A DNA stretch of 12,862 nt from Clostridiales bacterium UBA1775. Its GTDB lineage: Bacteria > Bacillota > Clostridia > Monoglobales > Firm-18. The notes beneath the pieces were generated by a model. It made no database searches. It was not told the DNA's origin and saw nothing but the letters and a program-made list of their open reading frames with translations. This document shows, piece after piece, positions 1-6,999 of this stretch. Position numbers and translations under genes: made by a program. Positions within the stretch are counted from its first letter, which is position 1. Every line of letters starts with the position of its first letter. The stretch is taken from positions 27,106 through 39,967 of the forward strand of contig DCGP01000005.1 in NCBI GenBank assembly GCA_002314595.1, in the 5' to 3' direction.

Positions 1-432
1 GTTAAGCCCCGCTGCCTTTGCAGGTGAGCCCTCTATGGGTTCTCCCAAAATCAATTTATTATTTGAAAATGTTACAACAACGCCTATTCCTACATACATA
101 TTATTTACTATGGAATAAGTTTCTATATATTCATCAAAGGTATAATAATTGGAATTTCTGTCTAATGCTTCGAATGCACCTTTACCAAACTCTGCCAACA
201 ATTCCGGATGGTCATTTAAAACTTTTTTTACTGCCGATTGCAAAAGTTCTTCCTTTGTAATATCAAACTTGTAATTATCTACTACATAATTTAATATTTT
301 GTCATAAAATTCTGCAACCTGACTTCCACTATCTGTGTTTATTCCCTTTACAATAAACCTACTGTCTGCACAAACAGAATATGACATTACAGTAAGAACA
401 ACACATAATGTTAATATAACAAACCTTTTCAT
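1..432 (-). CDS. Secreted S41-family C-terminal processing protease, N-terminal part (cut by window edge)
   Basis: The frame is open from the ATG at 432 down to base 1 (144 codons, no stop), so only the N-terminus is present. Residues 1-22 look like a signal peptide (MKRF, then a hydrophobic core ending in SVCA before DS), implying export. A helical region with DITKEELLQSAVKKVL and then EALDRNSNYYTFDEYIE follows; this 'LD.xSxYYtxxEy' stretch precedes the PDZ domain in CtpA/S41 proteases. The PDZ domain starts at about residue 114 (YVGIGVVV, then IEGSPAKAAGL), and the Ser/Lys catalytic core would lie beyond the left edge. The family cleaves C-terminal tails of exported proteins. A GGAGG site sits 5 bases before the ATG, and the gene follows the preceding secreted-protein gene by 11 bases, so it is probably the distal gene of the ddl operon. 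Family assignment is from motif memory; catalytic activity cannot be judged because the active site is missing. Confidence 0.8.
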   Translation of the reverse strand, partial: MKRFVILTLCVVLTVMSYSVCADSRFIVKGINTDSGSQVAEFYDKILNYVVDNYKFDITKEELLQSAVKKVLNDHPELLAEFGKGAFEALDRNSNYYTFDEYIETYSIVNNMYVGIGVVVTFSNNKLILGEPIEGSPAKAAGLN

Positions 433-447
433 AACAGCCTCCGTTAT
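431..447 (-). other. Start-region hairpin: SD in loop of ATAAC/GTTAT stem (S41 gene)
   Basis: On the minus strand ATAAC-GGAGGCT-GTTAT forms a 5-bp stem whose 7-base loop presents the Shine-Dalgarno sequence. The right arm includes the first two bases of the ATG, and the left arm includes the stop codon of the upstream gene. The same layout occurs at 1168-1184. The stem is short and AT-rich, so a regulatory effect is uncertain. Confidence 0.35.
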
Positions 448-1169
448 TTAACTGACTCCACCTTTAAAACCTTTATTTCGCTGCCATAATCGTCAACAAA
501 AACATATATTTCCTTATCTATGTTTTTTAGGATAAATTCTTCATTTAATACATTGTTTTCAAGATTAAACTCTGTATATTCTTCTGAATTTACAGGCACC
601 CAATTCATAAAAGAACGAGTTTTTAAATTTTTAACTATTAGAGTTTTACCCTCTACCCAAAACAAATTCGCTTTATATATTACCGGGTGTTTTATTCCCC
701 CTGTAACCCAAATATACTTAACTTCATTTTTCATATCTACAACATAAGTATATTCTTCATTATAATTGATATCCTTACGAGCTAAATTTTCCGTAAGGAA
801 AAAGGTATTATCGGTAATGCTGACATGGCTTTTATTTTCCATATCGGAAATATTGCTTGTTAAAATCTTCATACCACCATCGCTTATTGTCTTTGATATA
901 ATACCGTTAATCAATGGGGAATAATCTGTGCTTGATGCCTTAATAATATGGTCGCTTGGTATAAGCCAGCCACTTGACATAACTGACGCAAATAAATTTT
1001 TGTTTTCAATTGTTTCTCTGTTATGTATATATTTTAATGAAGAAACATCTTCTGTAATTTTAATATTTAATTTTTCTGCAAGTTTACTTGTTGCCTCTTC
1101 TAATGTTGCACCATTTACGGTAAATGACATAGACATTATCAAAGCAAGTAAAATAGTTAATTTCTTCAT
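444..1169 (-). CDS. Secreted protein of unknown function (241 aa)
   Basis: I do not recognise the family. The first 20 residues form a typical Sec signal peptide (MKKL, hydrophobic stretch, cleavage probably after VNGA before TLEEA). No lipobox cysteine, no later membrane segment and no cell-wall sorting signal is visible, so the mature protein of about 220 residues is probably released or peripherally attached. Residues 20-40 look helical (LEEATSKLAEKLNIKI); the C-terminal half is rich in aromatic and beta-branched residues (YTYVVDMKNEVKYIWVTGG, YKANLFWVEGK), suggesting beta structure. The ATG is preceded by AGAGG at 5 bases' spacing and lies 14 bases after the argS stop. The S41 protease gene starts 11 bases downstream, so a functional pairing of the two exported proteins (substrate or partner) is possible but is inference only. 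Confidence 0.75.
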   Translation of the reverse strand: MKKLTILLALIMSMSFTVNGATLEEATSKLAEKLNIKITEDVSSLKYIHNRETIENKNLFASVMSSGWLIPSDHIIKASSTDYSPLINGIISKTISDGGMKILTSNISDMENKSHVSITDNTFFLTENLARKDINYNEEYTYVVDMKNEVKYIWVTGGIKHPVIYKANLFWVEGKTLIVKNLKTRSFMNWVPVNSEEYTEFNLENNVLNEEFILKNIDKEIYVFVDDYGSEIKVLKVESVK

Positions 1170-1184
1170 AACAACCTCTGTTAT
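1168..1184 (-). other. Start-region hairpin: SD in loop of ATAAC/GTTAT stem (241-aa secreted protein gene)
   Basis: On the minus strand ATAAC-AGAGGTT-GTTAT has the same 5-bp arms and 7-base loop as the element at 431-447. It again holds the SD in the loop and overlaps the ATG. It lies directly after the argS stop codon and links translation starts of the two exported proteins. Confidence 0.35.
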
Positions 1185-2845
1185 TACATTTTTTCAGGTG
1201 CACTAACCTTTAATAATTCTAATACATTTGCAAGTGCAATCCTTGCACAGTCAATTAGTTTTAGCCTTGCATTTAACAAATCAACATCATCAATATTAAC
1301 ATGACATTCGTTATAAAATGAATGGAAAGCATTTGCCAAATCCATTGAATATCTTGTTAACTTAGATGGCTCTAATGTTTCTGCAGCTGCCTTAATTTCG
1401 TCAGGCAATTCTGCAATTTTCAAAAGCAAGTTAAGCTCTGTTTCGTTTGTTAGTAAATTATAGTTAATATCCTTAGCAGTCTTAACATTTTTGCCTTCTT
1501 CTGCAAGTAATCTAATGATACTGCAAATTCTTGCATGTGCATACTGAACATAGAACACCGGGTTGTCATTTGATTGTTGAACTGCAAGGTCCAAATCAAA
1601 GTCAAAATGACTGCCTGCATTTCTCATATTAAAGAAGAAACGTGCTGCGTCTATGCCAATTTCGTCAATTAGTACGTCAAGAGTAATTGCCTTGCCTGTT
1701 CTTTTGGACATTCTTGCAACCTCGCCCCCACGCATTAGACGAACCAACTGCATAAGTACAACTTCAAGCTTGTTGGAGTCAACACCAATTGCGTCCATTG
1801 CATATTTCATTCTTGCAACGTGTCCGTGATGGTCTGCACCCCATACGTTAATAACTCTATCAAAGCCTCTTGTAACAAATTTGTTTCTGTGATATGCAAT
1901 ATCTGCCGCAAAGTATGTCGGAATACCATTTGCACGGACTAAAACATCGTCTTTTTCCTCTTCGTTTTCGGACTTTAACCACAACGCTCCGTCCTTTTCG
2001 TAGGTGTAGCCTTTTTCTTTTAATTCTTCGATTGTCTTTGCAACCTCATTGCTTTTATATAGTTCACTTTCTCTAAACCATACGTCATAATATACACGAT
2101 AGTCAGATAAAGTCTTTTTCATAAGCTCAACGTTCTTTTCCAAAGAATATTCAACCAACGCTTTTTTTCTTTCATCACTTTCGGTATTAACAAATTTATC
2201 CCCGTTGATTTCGATAAATTCCTTTGCCCTTTGTGTAATATCTGCACCTTGGTACCATTCTTCATCAAAGGGAACATCCACGCCACATTCTTGTAAATAT
2301 CTTGCCTCTAATGAGCAAGCAAACTTTTCAATTTGATTGCCGGCATCGTTAAGGTAAAATTCACGAGTAACTTGGTACCCTGCAAAATCTAAAACTGCCG
2401 CCATTGAATCACCTAATGCGCCACCTCTTGCATTGCCCATATGCATTGGACCGGTAGGGTTGGCGCTAATAAATTCAATCATAACCTTTTTGCCCTTACC
2501 GTAGTCGATACTGCCGTATCTGTTACCCATTTTTTCAACTAACGGAATAACATCATAAAGCCAATTATTATTTAAATAGAAATTTATAAAGCCGGGCCCT
2601 GCAACATCTACCTTTTCTATATATGTTCCTGAAAAGTCCATATTTGCAACTAATTCTTCTGCAATCATTCTTGGTGCTTTTTTTGCAACCTTTGTTAAAA
2701 GCATTGCTGCATTTGCAGAAAAATCACCATTTGCCTTTTCCCTTGGCGTTTCTATAAGATATTTTACAGATTCATACCCTGACTTTGATATAGCATTGTC
2801 AAGTAAACCTGATATTTGTTTTCTAACTGTTTCTTTAACGTTCAT
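1184..2845 (-). CDS. argS: Arginyl-tRNA synthetase
   Basis: Cytoplasmic class I aminoacyl-tRNA synthetase that charges tRNA-Arg with arginine using ATP. From the ATG at 2845 it is 553 residues, normal for the family. Visible parts in order: an N-terminal Add-1 type domain; the HIGH-type motif as HMGN at about 135-138 within SANPTGPMHMGNARGG; a catalytic core with WGADHHGH at about 335; the KMSKS-type loop as MSKRTGKA at about 379; and a C-terminal DALR-type helical anticodon-binding domain (VQYAHARICSIIRLL onward). Start choice: an in-frame GTG at 2858-2860 also exists and would overlap the upstream gene by 10 bases, but the purine-rich AAGGGA abuts that GTG directly, too close for an SD. The ATG at 2845, 5 bases after the upstream stop, has that SD at a rather long but workable distance and begins MNVKETVRKQI, like other ArgS N-termini. 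It sits in the ddl-DUF1934-argS operon. Confidence 0.97.
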   Translation of the reverse strand: MNVKETVRKQISGLLDNAISKSGYESVKYLIETPREKANGDFSANAAMLLTKVAKKAPRMIAEELVANMDFSGTYIEKVDVAGPGFINFYLNNNWLYDVIPLVEKMGNRYGSIDYGKGKKVMIEFISANPTGPMHMGNARGGALGDSMAAVLDFAGYQVTREFYLNDAGNQIEKFACSLEARYLQECGVDVPFDEEWYQGADITQRAKEFIEINGDKFVNTESDERKKALVEYSLEKNVELMKKTLSDYRVYYDVWFRESELYKSNEVAKTIEELKEKGYTYEKDGALWLKSENEEEKDDVLVRANGIPTYFAADIAYHRNKFVTRGFDRVINVWGADHHGHVARMKYAMDAIGVDSNKLEVVLMQLVRLMRGGEVARMSKRTGKAITLDVLIDEIGIDAARFFFNMRNAGSHFDFDLDLAVQQSNDNPVFYVQYAHARICSIIRLLAEEGKNVKTAKDINYNLLTNETELNLLLKIAELPDEIKAAAETLEPSKLTRYSMDLANAFHSFYNECHVNIDDVDLLNARLKLIDCARIALANVLELLKVSAPEKM

Positions 2846-2850
2846 TTGTA

Positions 2851-3273
2851 CTAACGGCACTCCCTTATTTGCATTTTAAAATCATTTTGGCTAACAGAGT
2901 TATTATCTACATCAATATTATATGCTGCGTATAATTCCCCGCCATTATCGTTTAAATCTACCGAAACTTTATTTGCCCATACACCGACTGTTAATGCCCC
3001 AAATTCTGTATCATAGCAACATAAATGATGCTGACCTTTTTCAAACACTAACTGTGATGTATTTGTTCCGTATCGAATCATTGTTATTTTTTCGCCTTGA
3101 ACTTTAAGTGTTGTTGTAGTTCCGTCAAGGCCTGTAAGTTCTGATTCTTTATATGTTATGTAGTAGTCATTACCTTTTTTGTAATAACTGCCCTCGGTTA
3201 TCAATTCAATTTTATCTTTATCATCGCCACTTTCCTGTGTTCCTACAAGAGAAATGACCACGTCTTTTTTCAT
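2851..3273 (-). CDS. DUF1934 (YwiB-like) beta-barrel protein
   Basis: A 140-residue cytoplasmic protein with no signal peptide or membrane segment. The N-terminal MKKDVVISLVGTQ, the central YYKKGNDYYITYKESELTGLDG-type segment and TLKVQGEKITMIRYG followed by LVFEKGQ are characteristic of DUF1934, a lipocalin-like small beta barrel (YwiB of Bacillus). The biochemical role of the family is not known to me. The position immediately before argS matches the B. subtilis ywiB-argS neighbourhood, which supports the assignment. An AGGGAG site lies 6 bases before the ATG. The gene starts 10 bases after the ddl stop and ends 5 bases before the preferred argS ATG, so the three genes are presumably translated from one mRNA. 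Confidence 0.85.
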   Translation of the reverse strand: MKKDVVISLVGTQESGDDKDKIELITEGSYYKKGNDYYITYKESELTGLDGTTTTLKVQGEKITMIRYGTNTSQLVFEKGQHHLCCYDTEFGALTVGVWANKVSVDLNDNGGELYAAYNIDVDNNSVSQNDFKMQIRECR

Positions 3274-3283
3274 ATTATTCTCC

Positions 3284-4336
3284 CTATTTTAATGCGTATT
3301 CTATTAGTTTGTCAATAAGCTTTGCCCCATCTAAACCTTTGTTTGCCCAAAGCATTGGATACATACTGATGTCCGTAAAGCCGGGCAAGGTATTTATTTC
3401 GTTTAAAATAACCTTATTGCCATTTTTAGCAACAAAGAAATCCACCCTTGACAAGCCTTTGCATCTTGTTGCCTTGTATGCCTTAACGGCGTACATTTTA
3501 ATTTCGTCAGATATTTTTGTATCTAAATTTGCAGGAATTACAACCTTTGATTCTGCATTTGTATATTTTGCGTCAAAATCATAAAATTCGTTTGCTGCCA
3601 AAATTTCGCCGACTTCGGAAGCCTTTGCATCTTCGTTACCTAAAACTGCACACTCAACCTCTCTGCCGTCAATAAATTCTTCAATTAACACGCTGTCGTC
3701 ATATTTAAGTGCCTCTTTAACATAATACACAAGCCTGTCTGCCGACTTAACCTTGTATGCACCAATTGACGAACCTGATTTAGAAGCCTTTACAAACACA
3801 GGGAAACCAAGCTTATCTGTAACCTTTTTAATTAACCCTTGTTCATCCTTTAAGCTTGAAGCATCTGCCTCTACCCAATTTGCCTGAGGAATGTTATGAC
3901 TTGCAAATACGTCTTTTGCAACAACCTTATCCATACAAAGTGAGCTACCTAAAACACCGGGCCCAACATAAGGAATTTTAGCAAGCTCCAACAAGCCTTG
4001 AATTGTGCCATCCTCACCATATTTGCCATGTAGGACGATAAGTGCTACATCTATTTTGATTTTTCTAAAATTATCACCTGAAACAATAATGCCTTGGTCT
4101 GATGAATCAGGTGAAATAATTGCCTTTGTAATTTTGCCGTCTAACCATTTATCATTAGGCAGCATATCCTCGCTACCATCATACAAATACCATTGACCCT
4201 CTTTTGTGATGCCTAAAAGTGTAGCATCATACTTTTCTTTATCTATTCTTTTAATAACATTCTTTGCAGAAAGCAACGAAATAGGGTGCTCCGTTGACAT
4301 TCCACCAAATATTACACAAACATTTATTTTTGACAT
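3284..4336 (-). CDS. ddl: D-alanine--D-alanine ligase family enzyme with Phe in the specificity loop (EFYDF)
   Basis: ATP-grasp ligase making the D-Ala-D-X end of the peptidoglycan stem peptide in the cytoplasm. The length of 350 residues is normal. Landmarks: GGMSTEH with Glu16 (equivalent of DdlB Glu15, first D-Ala site); HGKYGEDGTIQG at 103-114; ATP-site KASKSGSSIG at 183-192; SRVDFF with Arg297 and Asp299; and metal-binding/oxyanion NEINTLPG at 312-319 (Glu313, Asn315, Gly319). The odd feature is the omega-loop motif at 250-258, EFYDFDAKY: the residue aligned with DdlB Tyr216 is Phe254 (codon TTT at 3575-3577). Tyr at this place is associated with D-Ala-D-Ala synthesis; Phe is known from Leuconostoc/Lactobacillus ligases that make D-Ala-D-Lac. 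It is first gene of the operon, with a GGAAG site 7 bases before the ATG. Family membership is certain; second-substrate choice is inference. Confidence 0.95.
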   Translation of the reverse strand: MSKINVCVIFGGMSTEHPISLLSAKNVIKRIDKEKYDATLLGITKEGQWYLYDGSEDMLPNDKWLDGKITKAIISPDSSDQGIIVSGDNFRKIKIDVALIVLHGKYGEDGTIQGLLELAKIPYVGPGVLGSSLCMDKVVAKDVFASHNIPQANWVEADASSLKDEQGLIKKVTDKLGFPVFVKASKSGSSIGAYKVKSADRLVYYVKEALKYDDSVLIEEFIDGREVECAVLGNEDAKASEVGEILAANEFYDFDAKYTNAESKVVIPANLDTKISDEIKMYAVKAYKATRCKGLSRVDFFVAKNGNKVILNEINTLPGFTDISMYPMLWANKGLDGAKLIDKLIEYALK

Positions 4337-4376
4337 AAATACACTTCCAATGCTAATTTAAAATAATCCTCATTAT

Positions 4377-4405
4377 ATTGTAACAGATTTTATTTGAAAA
4401 TTCAA
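4377..4405 (-). promoter_or_regulatory. Sigma-A-type promoter for the ddl-DUF1934-argS operon
   Basis: Reading the minus strand, TTGAAT (4400-4405), a 17-base spacer, then TACAAT (4377-4382) preceded by TGT, giving an extended -10. Predicted start of transcription is near 4370, leaving about 33 bases of leader before the ATG. A second -10-like TATAAT lies just downstream (4372-4377). The -35 region is back to back with a TTGAAA on the other strand (TTGAA-AA-TTCAA inverted repeat at 4394-4405). Confidence 0.6.
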
Positions 4406-4426
4406 TATATTTAGTAAAATAATTTC

Positions 4427-4454
4427 TTGATTTTTTTATAAAAAATGCTAAAAT
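4427..4454 (+). promoter_or_regulatory. Candidate promoter for the radical SAM gene
   Basis: TTGATT (4427-4432), 16-base spacer, TAAAAT (4449-4454) with TGC before it (extended -10). Transcription would start near 4461, very close to the AGAGGTGA ribosome site at 4461-4468, giving an unusually short leader. An alternative is TTGAAA (4394-4399) with TAAAAT (4415-4420), but its spacer is only 15 bases. Which is used cannot be told from sequence. Confidence 0.4.
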
Positions 4455-4471
4455 ATTAGTAGAGGTGATAT

Positions 4472-6055
4472 ATGTTGAAAATATTATTAACGGCATTTAA
4501 CGCAAGGTATTCTCATTCTTCCATTGCCATTAGATATATAAAAGCCTATAACAGTAGCAAAAACATCGATTTGATGGAGTTTTCCATAAATGACAACATT
4601 CATTATGCATACTCTAAATTGATTGATAAAAAAGCTGATGTATACTGCTTTTCTGTTTATATTTGGAACATAGAAATAACATTGAAGGTTGCACAAATGG
4701 TAAAAAAAGCATTGCCAAATTGCAAAATTGTGCTTGGTGGTCCTGAATGTTCATATAATCCAAAGGAAATTCTTAACAAAAACAGGTTTATAGATTATAT
4801 TATTCTTGGAGAAGGTGAAAAGGTTACCGGTATGCTGATTGAATGTTTGGAAAATCACGAAGAGCCTGAATTTGACGGCATTGCAAGTAGAAATTACATA
4901 GGTAACCAAGCGCCGTGTATGGAATTAAGCCAAGTGATTTTTCCTTACACAAGTGAATCCTTAAAGGAATTAAAAAACAAAATAATTTATTTCGAAACAT
5001 CAAGAGGTTGCCCTTTTAAATGTGCTTACTGCTTATCCTCCATTGAAAAGGGCATTAGATATTTCCCTATGGAATATGTAAAAAAAGGGTTTGATATGTT
5101 TTTTAAAAACAATGTTCCTTTGGTTAAATTGATTGACAGAACATTTAATGCAGACCCAAAGCGTGCTGTTGAAATTGCAAAATACATTATAAAAAATTCT
5201 AAAAACACAAAGGTGCATTTTGAAATTGACCCCGGAATATTAACCAATGAATTTATTGATGTTTTAGCATCTGCTCCAAAGGATTTATTCCAGCTTGAAA
5301 TGGGAATACAATCAATTAACAAAAATACGTTAGGTGCTGTTAACAGAACTAATGATATTGAAAAAATAAGTAAAAATATTGAGAAGTTAAAAGCTGCAAA
5401 TAATATGCACTTGCATTTAGATTTAATTGCAGGACTGCCTTATGAGGATTACAAATCATTTGAAAAATCATTTAATTATGTATTTTCGTTAAATCCGGAT
5501 ATGTTGCAGTTGGGTTTTTTAAAAGTGTTGCACGGAACTCCTATTGAACAAACTGACGGAATAATCTATGCTGACTTTCCTCCCTATGAGGTTATCTCTA
5601 CCAAGTGGATAAGGGCAGATGAAATATGCAAGTTAAAACTAATTGACAAGGCAGTTGATGGAATTAACAACAGTGGTGCATTTAAAATGACAATTCAAAA
5701 GATTACTGTGGATAATCCGTTTAAAGCCTTTGAAAGGATTTCAAAAATATTTGATACCGACATAATATTAAGCAGATTTGACATTTATGATGAGCTATAC
5801 AAAATATATGGTGAAGAAATATTTGAAGAACTGATTTTTGACTTTATGCTTTCTAACAAAGGCAGACCTATGCCTAAATTTGCAAACATTGAATACCCAA
5901 AAAGCTTTAAAAAGAATTGCATAAAGGCAACCAAAACAGACGACCTTGAAAATGTAAGATTTGAGCCTGTCAAGGACAAAATTTATATGGTTGATTATAA
6001 TAAGAACGAAATAGTTGATATTACTAAGGAATATAAAAAAGTTGCAGAAGATTAA
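4472..6055 (+). CDS. B12-binding-domain radical SAM protein (DUF4080-type C-terminus)
   Basis: A 527-residue cytoplasmic protein. Residues 1-130 resemble a cobalamin-binding Rossmann domain (MLKILLTAFNARYSHSS start, then VYCFSVYIWNIEIT, KIVLGGPE and YIILGEGE), as in class B radical SAM enzymes. The radical SAM core follows, with the [4Fe-4S] motif CxxxCxxC at Cys180, Cys184 and Cys187 (GCPFKCAYC), then LFQLEMGIQS and DLIAGLPYED typical of the TIM barrel. The C-terminal 140 residues match what I recall of DUF4080, a domain found only behind such cores. The substrate of this subfamily is not known to me; S-adenosylmethionine-derived radical chemistry, possibly methylation, is the family expectation. 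AGAGGTGA sits 3 bases before the ATG (6 bases counted from AGAGG). It is a single-gene unit, divergent from ddl and convergent with the PAP2 gene, whose stop it overlaps, so context does not reveal a partner. Confidence 0.88.
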   Translation: MLKILLTAFNARYSHSSIAIRYIKAYNSSKNIDLMEFSINDNIHYAYSKLIDKKADVYCFSVYIWNIEITLKVAQMVKKALPNCKIVLGGPECSYNPKEILNKNRFIDYIILGEGEKVTGMLIECLENHEEPEFDGIASRNYIGNQAPCMELSQVIFPYTSESLKELKNKIIYFETSRGCPFKCAYCLSSIEKGIRYFPMEYVKKGFDMFFKNNVPLVKLIDRTFNADPKRAVEIAKYIIKNSKNTKVHFEIDPGILTNEFIDVLASAPKDLFQLEMGIQSINKNTLGAVNRTNDIEKISKNIEKLKAANNMHLHLDLIAGLPYEDYKSFEKSFNYVFSLNPDMLQLGFLKVLHGTPIEQTDGIIYADFPPYEVISTKWIRADEICKLKLIDKAVDGINNSGAFKMTIQKITVDNPFKAFERISKIFDTDIILSRFDIYDELYKIYGEEIFEELIFDFMLSNKGRPMPKFANIEYPKSFKKNCIKATKTDDLENVRFEPVKDKIYMVDYNKNEIVDITKEYKKVAED

Positions 6056-6065
6056 ATTCTGCAAC
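6041..6065. terminator. Bidirectional terminator containing both convergent stop codons
   Basis: GTTGCAGAA (6041-6049) and TTCTGCAAC (6057-6065) form a perfect 9-bp stem with a 7-base loop, flanked by an A-run at 6035-6040 and a T-run at 6066-6072, so it reads as an intrinsic terminator on both strands. The loop holds the overlapping stops of the radical SAM gene (6053-6055) and the PAP2 gene (6052-6054), so each stem arm is also coding sequence. Confidence 0.85.
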
Positions 6066-6939
6066 TTTTTTTAACAAGATTAAAAATAATCGGATAAATA
6101 ACCAAGCCCCAAAAAACAAGTAAGAATTTTGATACAAACATAACAACAAATTGAGTTTGGTCAAAGTATTTTTTAAGTGCTAAATTTAACATTATAATTA
6201 AGCCCAAGCCAACAACTGTCTTAATAATTTGAAATGGCAATTTACCATCTGTTTTGTAGTTCAAAAATCTCTTATCTATAAACCATGATACTGCCATACC
6301 TGTTATTGTGCCTGCAGTTTTAAAGCAGTCAAATGACAATTTAAAGTCGTGGTCCGACGGGTATGGTTTATACAATGAATATAAAACAATGAATAACGAA
6401 AGTGCTATATATATTATTAGTGTTAACGCATCGTGCCTTTCATACCATTCATACATTTTGTCAGATAGCAAAATCAAAACCAAGCCTATTACAAGAGATG
6501 TTGATACATCTAAAAGGGTATGTGCGCCAAAATACATTCTTGAAAATGCAAGTAAAAGCAAAGAAATTCCAAAAGCTGTTCGAAGTCCAATATTTTTATA
6601 CCGTTTAATAAGCATACCAAAAGTTATTGAACCACTTTGAGTATGGCCACTTGGAAAGGAATAGCCGGTTGCACTTTTCTCTGCTAACGGCGATACTTTA
6701 ATTCGTTTATCCAACACCCATGGTCTTTTAATACAAAATGTGATTTTTAGTATTTGATTTACTGCCAAGCCTATGGCAAATACAAAGCCTGTTTTGTATA
6801 CAAATTTTTTATCAAAACACCAAGCAAAAATGCAAAGCACTATCATTACGCAATACTCTTCACCCAATGTGGTAAATATTTTACAAATTACATCTAATAC
6901 CGGGTTTCTGATACCCTGCAACGCATACAATAAATCCAT
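6052..6939 (-). CDS. PAP2-family membrane phosphatase
   Basis: A 295-residue polytopic membrane protein of the phosphatidic acid phosphatase type 2 / haloperoxidase superfamily. All three phosphatase motifs are visible: KITFCIKRP (Lys65 to Arg72-Pro73), FPSGH (95-99, with His99 the proton donor) and SRMYFGAHTLLD (133-144, with His140 the nucleophile and Asp144). Hydrophobic segments flank these, and the region after about 165 adds further membrane spans (LIIYIALSLFIVLYSLY, VVGLGLIIMLNLAL, FLLVFWGLVIYPIIF), making it longer than a minimal PAP2 domain. Likely substrates are membrane lipid phosphates such as phosphatidic acid, phosphatidylglycerol phosphate or undecaprenyl pyrophosphate; the sequence does not decide among them. 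A GGGAG site precedes the ATG, and the gene follows the acyltransferase-like gene by 60 bases with no terminator between them. Confidence 0.92.
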   Translation of the reverse strand: MDLLYALQGIRNPVLDVICKIFTTLGEEYCVMIVLCIFAWCFDKKFVYKTGFVFAIGLAVNQILKITFCIKRPWVLDKRIKVSPLAEKSATGYSFPSGHTQSGSITFGMLIKRYKNIGLRTAFGISLLLLAFSRMYFGAHTLLDVSTSLVIGLVLILLSDKMYEWYERHDALTLIIYIALSLFIVLYSLYKPYPSDHDFKLSFDCFKTAGTITGMAVSWFIDKRFLNYKTDGKLPFQIIKTVVGLGLIIMLNLALKKYFDQTQFVVMFVSKFLLVFWGLVIYPIIFNLVKKSCRI

Positions 6940-6999
6940 AAAAAGCTCCCATTTTCGATATTTTATTACAAATTTCTGCTTTATTTCCTTGGAAATGTT

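Noticed and set aside
18..260. Plus-strand 80-aa ORF near the left edge
   Set aside because: It lies opposite the S41/PDZ protease frame, which is continuous from 432 to the edge with signal peptide and PDZ motifs; the plus-strand ORF has no such support.
928..1206. Plus-strand 92-aa ORF
   Set aside because: It is antisense to the signal-peptide region of the 241-aa protein and the argS end, without a ribosome site; its hydrophobic character comes from the opposite strand.
2846..2860. GTG start for argS at 2860, overlapping DUF1934 by 10 bases
   Set aside because: The SD-like purines touch the GTG directly; the ATG at 2845 has usable spacing and a typical ArgS N-terminus. It remains possible.
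3284..4336. A vancomycin-resistance (van) cluster
   Set aside because: Only the Phe-type Ddl is present; no VanH-type D-lactate dehydrogenase, VanX dipeptidase or VanRS regulators are in the window, and the neighbours are DUF1934 and argS.
5795..6064. Minus-strand 89-aa ORF across the end of the radical SAM gene
   Set aside because: It is the antisense shadow of the radical SAM C-terminus and reads through the terminator hairpin.
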